From Trebouxia sp. TZW2008 (taxonomy: Eukaryota > Chlorophyta > Trebouxiophyceae > Trebouxiales > Trebouxiaceae), in assembly GCA_002118135.1 (NCBI GenBank), contig BDIU01000066.1, positions 62,001-126,000 on the forward strand: 64,000 bases of DNA, in the 5' to 3' direction. Positions 9,490 to 19,760 of the stretch are shown piece by piece. Within the stretch, counting starts at the first letter, position 1; the number at the start of each line of letters is the position of its first letter. The notes below the pieces were generated by a model. The model had not been told where the DNA came from and did no database searches. It saw only the letters and a list, made by a program, of their open reading frames with translations. Both the position numbers and the translations under genes were made by a program.

Positions 9490-12400
9490 TCAAAGAGATG
9501 CAGGTGAAGCAGCATGCTTGACGGCAATGACAGGGTAGCAGGCATGGTGAGAGAAATCCCATGAAACGTTGATGCCTTGTAAGCTGCTATCTTGCACCAT
9601 GCTCTTCAGTAGAATCCGAATGGCCACGGAATTCTGGACAGCCACGCGCTCAATGGCTTTAAGGTCTTGCAACTGCAGTACCAGCAACAAGTTTGTGTCA
9701 AAAATGCTCGCATTGCATACAAAACACACCTTCGTGCCAAAGGCAATGCCACGAGCAATCATGTCAATGATGACAATCATGATGCTGATAATGTCATGTC
9801 AACGAATTGGGTGCAGCCAAACTGCAAGAACTACTGGACAGAGTGAGCATGCAAGTCTGGGATGCACAGGCACTAGTCTCCCTGCTATGACCTGCAAGGG
9901 CTGAACCCCACTAGGTCAACTTTCTGCTGGTTGCTGCTCTGTAGCAGCAGTCCCGGGCTGCTTCTGTTGACAGAGGCTCCCCTTATGACACCCAACGACG
10001 TTGACTTTTCTTTGTCTTTGCTGATCTGCTGCGTCTTGACATGCCCATGCAAAACCATAAATCAGGGCACGCTTCCAACAAGAGTGCAGCAAGTCAAGCA
10101 ACCTAAGCAAACCTAGGCTGCCTGTGTTGACAAAGGCCCTCAATATGATGCCTGCCTGACGGTGTAGACTTTCACTGTTCTTCTGTTGGCAAGCAACCTA
10201 CCTTGTCTTCTGTGAGCAACTGGCTCTGAGTGATGCTCTGAGCCAAGGTTGCCAACGCCTGCCTGACTTCCACAAAATTTTGCATGGCAGACTTCAAAAG
10301 GTCACTAGGTTCAACGCCTGCATCAACAGCAGATTAGACAAGAGAAAAGACAGTTTTCCGGCTGCCTCTACTGACAGAAACTTTCTTCATGACGCCTCAT
10401 GCATACACAGTTCCTTCATCTAAAAGTTACATAAATCATTTTCAGTTCAGGTCAGCTCAGCAGCATGCTCACCATCATCACGACTGCCAGCGCCAGTGCT
10501 AATCTACATTGCCTGCTATTGATGATCAGGCTTGATGCAATGCATAGCTGCCTGCCTGTCAAAGTAAAAGGCATGGGAACACAATTACAAGATCTTCTTG
10601 TTCAGTTATGATGACTTCAAGGACCCCATGAGACTCTTATGGATGGTTGATGATTATCTGAATCATCATTGACATTCTCGATACCACTGTTGCGATTGTG
10701 TAGTGCAGCATCACTGATTTCTTGCTCACCTGACAAGTCCATGGCTGCAGTATACTGCTCATACACCAAGGGCAGGGGCCGCTGCATGAACCCAAAGGCA
10801 GAGAAGCGCTGCTCAAAGCGTGTGAGCTCTGAGTTGAAGGGCATTTCTGGGTTGGGGATTGCCCCGCAGGCCATCAGCCCTGTTGCCACTCTCATGAGAG
10901 CTTGACACATCTGCCTGCCTACCTGCGCCTGGTGAATCTGCAAACGCAAGATGCAAAGCTTGTTTTGCCTGCTTACTTGTGCTGATTGTGTTCTGTTGAA
11001 ACACAGTTTGTGCAACACAACATCATAGTCTTTGCATATACACCTACGCAGGGGAGATTGCGAGAACTGTTGGAAAGCTGCGATAAATAAGTTGCCACTC
11101 TCACGAGAGTTCGCCACATCTGCCTGCCATTTTGCGTTTTGATCATCTGTACTTATGCAAGTCAAAATTGGCTCCTGACTGTCTCTGAAACAGAGATTGC
11201 ATTACTACAGTATCGGCACATTTGCCTGGCTGCTTGCACTTGTCAATTCAGCAAATGTACAATGTACAACACTAAATGTGCATGCATACAAAGTGCTAAT
11301 AATGTCAAAGCGCTAGGATCAATGTAGAAATGCAGCCAGCTGGATAGCACATTTGGTGGCAGCAAGTACAGGCATGAATGATCATTCAGTTGCATCAAGC
11401 CTTGCATTGTGTTTCGTGAAGCATATAGTGAATACACTGAAAGACACTGAGAAAGTGATGTCTTTACACAGCATAAGCTCAATGCACTGAATCACACTGA
11501 TCAAGCGATGGCTGCAGCACAAAAAGATATCAGCTTTTTGCAAGATGCCAATCATCTTAACATTGAGAATGCATGTCCAGTGTGATCATGGGCAGCATGT
11601 GGACCAGATCACAGTTCATTCTCATTCTAAACGTGTGCTAGAAAAGCTTAGCAGGACCAGCTAGGAGCGTACTCAAGCAATCAAATGTCTCCAACCGGTT
11701 TGGTCATGTGCTATCCTAAACCATGTGTATTGAGCGTGGAGGGAAGTGAGAGCCTAATACACATTTGTCTGACAAGTGTCTCTAGGTTTGCCCCCAGCCT
11801 TCACAGTTGACCACAGCTGACAGCTCAGTAGCAGCAGCAGGAACAACACCTACCTCTTGTATTGTATACTTGAAATGGGGAGAGTCTGGCGCCAAAGTGG
11901 ATGCATGAGATTTTGCCGAGGCTGTACTTCTGCCCTTGGTGCTGCTCTTCTTTCCTGCTTGCTTGCCTGACTTGGCTGGCAGGCTGGGTAGTTTGCTTTT
12001 GCCTGGGGGGGTGGGGGACCCCGTCTGGGGTTGGACATTGAGAAACAGGGGTGCACTCATTGCCACTGTGCCATGTAGATAGTCACAGTACCTACAGACA
12101 TGATGACAATGCCTAAGGCAATTGTTGATTGTGATGCCAGATATTTATAAAACCTCTCTTGTCAATGTGATCTTGTCCTCCTTGTCACTGTCACATCATT
12201 GCAATTTGTTGTTCTTGTGGTGTTCCAATATATCAGAAGCGGACACAGGACACTGTAAATTAGGGTCCAATGTACCGTCAGTCATGCAACAGCAATGCAA
12301 TGCATGCAGAAGGGGTGCAGAGCCCCTAGGGTCACAAAAGCAGGAGGATTTCGCTGCGTGCAGGCTCACCAGTAGCGCATGCAGAACTCTTTGGGCTGGT

Positions 12401-15400
12401 ATAGATTCAGCTCAAAGCCCGGCAAGAAGTGCTGCAGCAGCAGGCAGGCAATGCATCCAGCAAGGGTTGCAAGGGTATCATGCTTAGCCGTAGAGCATGC
12501 AGCAAGGGATGCGATGCATGCAAAAGGGAGATACTGTATGTGTTTACCAACATAGCATGCAGAACTCCTTGGGCTGCTATAGGGTCAGCTCAAAACCCAG
12601 CATGAAGTGCTGCAGCAGCAGGCAGGCAATGCATCTGGCAAGGGTTGCAAGGGTATCATGCTTAGCGGTAGAGCATGCAGCAAGTGACGCAGTGCATGTA
12701 AAAGTTAGAAAGTGTATGTGCTTACCAAAATAGCATCCAGAACTCCTTGGGCTGGTATAGGGTCAGCTCAAAGCCCAGCATGGAGTGCCGCAGCAGCAGG
12801 CAGGCAATGCATCTAGCAAGGGTTACAAGGGTATCATGCTTACCAGTAGAGCATGCAGAACTCCTTGGGCTGGTACAGACTCAGCTCAAAGCCCAGCATG
12901 AAGTGTTGCAGCAGGACTGCTGAGCAGCTCTTCTCCACCCAGGAAGCACAAGGGCCCTGCAAGAGTCGCAACACTGTCAGACACAGTGCAAGACAGCCAT
13001 GGCAGCCACAGCTGCTCCAGAAAAGTAGCGGGTTGCCATGACTGTCGGGCAGCTGAGCAGCTCTTCTCCACCCAGGAAGCACAAGGGCCCTGCAATAGCC
13101 ACCACACTGTGATGCAGCCTGTCAAGGATAGAAAATTCAAGCATTCCTCCGGCACATCATGCAACCTGACAGGTTCTTGGCTCTGGTGCAGTGCACCAAA
13201 ACCTCAAAAAAGACAAAGTCTTGCAGTTGGGCTTGATACTTATAGCCCACGAGCACCTGCAAACAGGGAGTGCCATCACACTCTGGTGCATGGAATGCAA
13301 GGAGGCTGGTCCAAGAAGCTATGAGCTGATACTTGAACCAGGATCTGCACGCTTGTGTTGCAACTGATGAACTGCATGAAGGTCAATTTCGCCAACTGCT
13401 TTTGCACAGCCTGCGAACTGTTGTGCAAAGACAAGACGACCTGACCGCCCACCACACAGTTGCTCCAGGCGTGTTGTGAGCGTTCATCATCAAACAACCA
13501 AGACCCTGGGTGACAATCATAGGCCAAAGCACAAGAAATGATATCAGGGCTTCTTCCAGGTGGTCTGCTTGGTCAGCTGAGTTACTAAACTAAACACCAC
13601 ATGACTCTAAACCACATTGCAGCAACCCATACCAGGGCTTCTTCTGGGTGGTCCACTTGGTCAGCTGGGCCCTGCCACCGCCAGCTGCTGCGGTGGTGCA
13701 GCCAGTCTTGGAAAGGTTCAGAAGCATCTGCGTTGAGGGCGTGCTCAAAGAGGTTGGCCCAGTCTTCCATTGAGCGACGATGCCGCCGCCTTTGCCTGCT
13801 CCTGTTTAGGCACATGCTGTGGCACCAGCCTTGCACCTGGAGAATGAAAAAAACAAGGTTCATGAAAGCGTCAACAGCAGCGCAATACCAATGACTGACA
13901 CATCAACAGCAGTGATTTGTCCAGTCTTCCATTGAGCAGCGATGCCGCCGCCTTTGCCTGCTCCTGTGCAGGCACATGCAATGGCACCGGCCTTGCACCT
14001 GCAGACAAAACAGACACGGCACTTGGTATTGAAGTGGGAGTAGCAGCATGACATTGCCGCAGGAAGCAACATGAACACTAACATTGACGATGGCAGTGCA
14101 ATGGCAACAACAGAAACAGCAATGACATTAACTGGTCCAGTGCTCCATTGAGCGTGGCTGCCACTGCTGCTGTCAACTTTTGTTCAGGCACATGCTGTGG
14201 CACCAGCCTTGTATATACAGACAGCAAAGACATGCCGTTTGGCATTGAAATGGGAGATGCAGCATGACATTGCGCATACTGAAGCGCCAGCATTGCATCT
14301 GCAGGATAGAAGAGAAAGTTCAAACAGCTGATTTGTCAAAAGCCTGATCTGCCAACTTATTGCAATGTGTCCAAGGAAACGCGCGTAACTCACAGCTATG
14401 CTTACTGGCAAGTGTTCATTGTCCAAATCTGTGGCCAGCAGGAATGACAGCAATGCATGCTGCTTCCCAATGCAGGTGTGTGGTTATGTTGATTTGGAGC
14501 TACACATGCTTGCAGCATGCAATGTTGCTGCAAGCAACGCCTGTTGCAAGTTGAGGCTCACACATTTTTGTTTGAATAGGGAAAATCTGATCATTCACGC
14601 ATGTTACACATGAGGTAAAAGCAGAACACCAGCAGCAGATGGGCTTACAGCTATGCAGGCCTGCTCCACAAACAGCTTGGCCTCTGGACCTGGCAGCTGA
14701 CTAGGCGCAGGAAGGCACAGATGATTGCACATCATGGCATCTTGAGGGGCCCAGCAGGGTACCCCGCCACCCTTGTGACTGCTGCCCTTGCCTGCAATAC
14801 CAAAGCCAGTGCATTCAGAGTCCTGTGCTGTCAAGGATTGAACAATTGAAGGAGGAGTTTTGATTTGGTAGATTGTAGTAATAAGTCACACATTCTGACA
14901 CAAATCTGACCTGAAAGTGATTGTGTGCTGCAGAAGTTGGAATGACAAATAGGATCAACTCCAGTATGACTACATGCAAGCAATGACTGCGCTGAGTGGT
15001 TGAGTCTGTCAGCAGTGCATAAATATATGACTTGCAAATGTTGGCTCACCTGTAATGGCAGCATGCATGGCTGATCGCGCCACCGCACTAGGACTGTGTT
15101 TGGCAAAGCTGAGCAGGAACTCCTGCAGCTGTGGCCACTGTTGGATAGTGGTCAGCTGACACACAGTCAGCAGGTCCTTCAACAGCTTGGAGTAGTATTC
15201 CCAAGCCTTTTGCTGACTCAGCTCCTGCACAGGCAAGTCATATTAGTCAGCAGCTTGGAGTGGTAATCTTGAGCCGGTTGCTGACTCAGCTCCTGCAAAG
15301 GGGAACGCAGCCTTTTGACAGCTTTGCACCCCACAGATGATTGATAGTTCAGCTCCTGACATGACCTGATATGTGAAAAGGAGCTCACTGAAGCATGGCA

Positions 15401-17737
15401 TTTGAGCGTCACATGTCAATGTAGACCTTGTTCAGGATCATGCTGCAACTGAACTACTGCTAAGGTGAGTCGATTGGACTGAACTTCCAGAAAGACTTTC
15501 ATGCGCCATAACAGCAGTGTTGCAATGACACAGACAAGCGCTTGCTGCAGTACATGCATGCTTGACCTCGCCGTGCATCCTGATTCCAAAAGGTGTATTA
15601 CGGATCTGTACAAAATATGGATACGCGTATATACATATATACTGAGGGATGCGGAGGTTTGCTGTGGTTCCATGCTTATGCCCAAAAGGTGGTGAAAGGT
15701 GGTGAACAGACGTCAAAGAATCATCTGGTGAAGACATCGCCTTGAAAAGTTGCCACAGTGGAGCTGACCTGGACAGGTCTAGGGGGGAGGGGTCCCAGCA
15801 GCCGCCTGTTCACCTGGGGTTGAAAACCTACAGGGTTGCTGTCACCCATATGCGCTGTCTGCACGACCGTTGTCAGTTCTGTCTGCGCCCTCAGAATATG
15901 CTTGCGAGCGGCTGTCAAACTGTCTGCATTCCACTGCTGAAGCAGCTCCAATGCCTGCATGACACTGCAGCATATTGACACATGTGAAAATTCACAAAAG
16001 CTGTTTGATAGAATGGTTCTATCTGTGCCTGTACAGGGGTACTGCCGAAATCCAAAAAGCCTTCACATGCCGCTCAAACAAGACAAGTTGCAGGGGTTGA
16101 GGCACAACATCAATTCAGATAGACATGTGAAAACACACAGGAAGCACAGGCCAAGGGAAAGCTGATGCCGACCAAAGCATAGACAGATGGTTGCGCAACT
16201 GCCGCCCAGTCCTTGACTTGATTGTGCCGCTGAGCCTTCTCTTTTGTACTTCATGAGCTGATTGACTGTGAGTGCTTTCAGTGGCTCACAGTGCTTGCAG
16301 ATCAATGACAGTGGCAAAACCGCTGGAGGGTGCTTCAATACTATACTAGGTCCAGCAGTCAAGTGCTCTACTCACGCAGGTTCCTGGTATGACTCCTGAC
16401 AGCATAGACTTGTTTTTGATGCTCATCTCTACACAAAGGCAAAAATCTTTGCAATAGCTCACCTGCAAAAAGGACTTGGAGAAGTGCAGTCTAGCAAGCA
16501 GAGCTGCTGACTCGTCCTCAGAGACGTGGAATGACTCAGCACGAGATGACTCAGCATGGGATGACTCATCATGGGGTGAGTCGACATGGGATGACTCAGC
16601 ATGCTTGTGACTCTGATGCCTTGAAGCCGTCAGCTGCTCTTCAGCTAGACTGACAGATGCAAGCGGGTCTGACTTTGGCTTTCTCTCAGTCTTTGGGAGA
16701 GCTGCTTCTTGCAATGGTAGACCAAATGTGTGGGTGATGAAATCCTCTTCCTGCCAGCACCAGCCCAACATGAAGTGGAAACCAGAAAGCATTTTCAAAG
16801 CCTTCTGTGTCATGTCACGTGGCGCTACACTATGCATGACACAAACTTGGCTAGTCCTCTTCCTACCATCATGAACTGTGATGTCACATTCATGCATGGC
16901 ACAAACTGAAGCAGTCCTCTTCCTGTTGGTATGAGATGTGATGTCAAGCAATGCGCAGCAAAAGGACGAACAAGGGTGTTGGCGTTTGATGCTCAAGTCA
17001 CAAAGTCGCATGACGCCAAGATAGGATGGAGTGCAAAAACATATGTTTGGCTGGGATAGGATTCTGTATTGCATGCACTTGCTGATGGCATTTGTGACGT
17101 CAAACTTACGTTCCCTGAATGTATGCAGCTGCACTCTTGAGCTCATTTTCAAAGCTTACCTCACAGACAGCTGCAGACATGACGATGCTTCTGACTGCAT
17201 GACAGCTGCTGCGTATAACCTCACAGAAAGCAGATAGAGTCTGCATCTGAGCAGCCCTGCGCAATTATGTCGCTCTGTTGGAACACTGCTTGCATGTATA
17301 TTGACAGGGACCTGAAGCTGATTGCCACCAAGCAGCAGTGCTTTCTCCGTGACATACCGGCATTGCCTCAGCATGTACAGACAGACAAACACAGTCTGAG
17401 CCAAAGTATTGCCAGCGTGCCAGCTAGCCTGCATCGTTGTCAGTTGATCCATCGTTGCGATGAGCTGTGGGGCTGTGAGACTGAGCGGCGCTAGCCCCTG
17501 CTCAACTAGAGCTTGGGCAGTAGGTGCAATGGCAGCGTCTAGACCGGCGTCCATTTTGGGGTCGCCGATCTCGACTGCGCTCATAGCTTCGAACAAGCTG
17601 AAGTGGCCCGAATGCAGCATTTCGCCATGCTGCAGCTCCGCCGAGACCTCTTGCAGCGCAGGTTGCACATCCAGCCAATACTCGTCTGCTTGCAGCGACA
17701 TCTGCAGGGGTCGGCGCGCGGCGCGCAAAACACGCAA
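9490..17737 (-). CDS. NAA35: N-alpha-acetyltransferase 35, NatC auxiliary subunit (Mak10 family)
   Basis: Twelve exons join in phase: 17737-17358, 17256-17160, 16750-16463, 15954-15769, 15224-15050, 14791-14649, 13836-13633, 12956-12844, 12091-11854, 10937-10685, 10317-10202, 9672-9490 (791 aa; human NAA35 is about 725). The Mak10 signature is clear in exon 1 (HSGHFSLFEAMSAVEIGDPK, then SWHAGNTLAQTVFVCLYM). Further family landmarks are NPVGFQPQVNRRLLGPLPPR, LGFELSLYQPKEFCMLYWY and the C-terminal VAVQNSVAIRILLKSM. NatC (Naa30/35/38) acetylates hydrophobic-type N-termini on ribosomes; Naa35 is the scaffold. Exon 3 carries a lineage-specific Ser/His/Asp/Glu-rich insert. A second methionine (MSLQADEYW, 12 codons in) may be the true start. 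Several introns contain decayed exon copies. Confidence 0.92.
11622..11730 (+). repeat. Dispersed SINE-like repeat, copy 3
   Basis: This is among the fullest copies, covering CATTCTAAACGTGTGCTAG, CAGGACCAGCTAGG, AATCAAATGTCTCC, ACCGGTTTGGTCATGTGCTA and TCCTAAACCATG. It sits in a NAA35 intron, antisense to the gene. A stretch near ACCGGTTTGGTC is weakly reminiscent of a pol III B box. Confidence 0.7.
12364..12808 (-). repeat. Three extra copies of the NAA35 GFELSLY exon end
   Basis: Copies end in donors near 12370 (GTGAGC), 12547 (GTAAAC) and 12725 (GTAAGC), spaced about 178 bases, downstream of the used exon 12956-12844. Each encodes a version of LGFEL.LYQPKEFCM..W. The middle copy has TAG in place of the tyrosine codon. 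The copy nearest the real exon has lost the CAG of its acceptor (CTGCGG). The farthest has an intact CTGCAG acceptor, an open frame and a phase-2 end compatible with the next exon. Confidence 0.8.
13049..13095 (-). repeat. Copy of the acceptor side of NAA35 exon 12956-12844
   Basis: The 46-base block encoding GPCASWVEKSCSA with its CTTGCAG-like acceptor (12919-12964) is repeated almost exactly here, about 130 bases upstream in the intron. Confidence 0.75.
13541..14220 (-). repeat. Copies flanking NAA35 exon 13836-13633
   Basis: The start of this exon (VQGWCHSMCLNRSRQRRR) recurs at about 13920-14008, where it has an intact TCTGCAG acceptor but meets a stop after MEDWTN. It recurs again at 14137-14218, where the acceptor is lost and stops appear. 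The end of the exon (PEEAL plus donor) has a partial copy at 13541-13582. The functional exon is the only one whose phase and frame fit both neighbours. Confidence 0.78.
15250..15299 (-). repeat. Copy of the start of NAA35 exon 15224-15050
   Basis: This encodes ELSQQPAQDYHSKLL with an upstream CAG, against ELSQQKAWEYYSKLL in the real exon 70 bases away. Confidence 0.75.
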
Positions 17738-18024
17738 GCGCCTGTATCAGAATGCTCAGAATCGAGCAGGAGCGCTTTCCATTGCTAGTCAGCCTGCACC
17801 GAAGGTGCCTGAGCGAAGCAGTCAAGTCATGCGTTGACTGATTGCGACTTTGACCGAAGCACGCAGATCATGAAGGGCGTTTGCTAATGCATTGACGCAA
17901 TCGCCCAAACATTTGCTCTCAGCTAGGCGAGAGAAAACGCTAGTAAGTAAACTCTAGCATTGCCGATGTCAGTCATGTTCTGCTTTCGTGGCGGTGGCTG
18001 CTTCGACGAAAGCAGGCTTCGGCA
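17738..18024. promoter_or_regulatory. Shared divergent promoter region of NAA35 and the BTB gene
   Basis: Only 287 bases separate the two start codons, so both 5' regions must lie here. I see no TATA box or other clear motif that I could assign. Confidence 0.55.
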
Positions 18025-19219
18025 ATGATCACGATGGGACCAGCAGACGTCACCTTTGACATGTCATATGCCTCTACCGTGCTTAAGACACAAGATGGAC
18101 GAGAGGTGCATGTCAGTCAAGGGCTATGTTCCGGGTCGTGCAGCACGTTGCAGTCGTTGTTTAAAGTCGACCCAGACCAGCGCGTGTACACTTTACCCTC
18201 CCAAGTTGATTCACACTCGCTCAGCATCTTGATGGAGTGGCTGCACGGCGCTCGTCACAGCATGAGGCTTGGGCTCACACACGACCAGGCCCTGCCTGTC
18301 ATGCAAGCCGCAGACTACTTGGGGATGCAGTGTTGGTCGGACAACTGCGCAGCGCAAATGCAACTTCCAGAGACATCACGTCCTGAACATCTCTGGGAGA
18401 GCTGGCTGGATCTGGCCAGCAATTTCCATTCACTGGACTTGCTGATGGCTGTGCTACGCAGCCTCCCGCCGAACAGCCCCATTACTGCGCCACGCATTTG
18501 CCAAAATCTGTATGACATCAAGCTTATGCAAGCTGCTTTTGACTTTTTTGACTTGGTCAGTACATGTGGTGTATGCATACCTAGTCTGCATCATGCCTGC
18601 TGTGTATCCCTGCTGCTGTGACTTAAGCCTTTCCTGTCCACGACAGGGCTTTCTGACGCTTACAGAGCGATTTCATATAGTGTGGACAAATTTCGGGCAG
18701 ATTCCAGACCAGTTGGGCGAACATTGCATCCAGCGTCCAATGCGTGATGCTGAGTTTCCCTGGCTATCAAAGTTTGTGAAGCAGCACAGCATTGAATTGC
18801 AGCCTGCTGTGACTGCCAAGCTGCTGCAACAAGCTCATGTATACGCTTCACCAAAAAGTTTTCCGGTGTGTTGCAAAACAGAAATTGTTGACCAAGACCG
18901 CCAAAATACTTGTATCAATGTGAAAACGCCTTGCGGAGACTTGGCAGTTTTCGCACCTTTTGCTGAAGACCGGCTGTTGATCAGCAAGTCTCCAGAATCG
19001 CCAGTGATGTTGGGATGCATCAGGATACGATTCATAAGCTCTCTATACGACAATGGCAAGTTTCCCAGCGTTGGCACTACTGAGATCTGGGACACCAATA
19101 TGTTGCCTCTTGAGGTTGACTTTCCGCAAGCTTTTGATGTGGCAATCGTTAGTTTCAGCAACATTTACGGCAAAAACCTTGACTTGAGCAGTCCCGGTGC
19201 TGCCGTGCACATGTCTTGA
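18025..19219 (+). CDS. BTB/POZ domain protein
   Basis: Two exons, 18025-18555 and 18647-19219, join in phase across a 91-base intron (367 aa). Residues about 15-120 have the BTB/POZ pattern: an extended N-terminal strand, SGSCSTLQSLFKVDPDQ where the domain usually has its 'SPVF..MF' helix, then VDSHSLSILMEWLHGA and the ALPVMQAADYLGM helix. BTB domains dimerise and often link substrates to cullin-3 ubiquitin ligases. The rest, including WTNFGQIPDQLGEHCIQRPM and a C-terminal globular region of about 180 residues, matches no family I know. Two adjacent methionines are possible starts; I used the first. The gene diverges from NAA35 with a 287-base gap. Confidence 0.75.
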
Positions 19220-19760
19220 TAGGGATGTTTTCTGGGCCGCTATCTGCTAGGCTGCTGGCTAATGTTGGGTACATCTGGTGTGCTTGGAGTTGAGTGCAGG
19301 TTTTGCAAGGCGCACAGATGTGTACAATTTCTTTGTGACACTGTCAGGGTTGCTGGCCTGCATTTGTTGGCCACACTGTTCTAAATCTGAGGTTTGCGTT
19401 GTCATGACATCGATATCAATGACGCACCAAAAATTGACATGTACAGTATTTTGTACGCTGTGCACGGTCTATGCAGAGTTCCAGCCTGCGTTGTGGTGCT
19501 AAGACCCTGCTAGGAACAATTACGGTATATGCAGATGTACATCGTGTTGCACCTGTTTGACAACATGCGAGTAAATTTGACAGCTTGTGCTGGGCGTCAT
19601 GTTACTAGAGGAAAATGATTGTTACATCCTTTGAACACACCTACATGCAGACCACAACCAGCTGATGATGGCATAGCAATCAAAGGAAATAAGAAGCAAG
19701 CAGAAAAACATAAACTGCAAAGGGAAGGGAGGCAGCATGATAGCAACAACAACTGAAAAG
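19220..19760. other. Intergenic, between convergent BTB and ABCG genes
   Basis: No coding signal is visible. A minus-strand TGTAA near 19621, 140 bases after the ABCG stop, is a candidate polyadenylation signal. I found none for the BTB gene. Confidence 0.55.

Noticed and set aside
13333..13440. Extra in-frame NAA35 exon of 36 codons (VVLSLHNSSQAVQK..)
   Set aside because: It has phase 0 on both sides and no stop, but the acceptor is not pyrimidine-rich and the encoded peptide matches nothing in NAA35. The exons on either side join well without it.
16150..16310. Possible additional NAA35 exon (HCEPLKALTVNQLMKYKREG)
   Set aside because: It needs an AAG acceptor, and the flanking exons 16463 and 15954 join directly to give the conserved SKSFLQ-ALELLQQW order.
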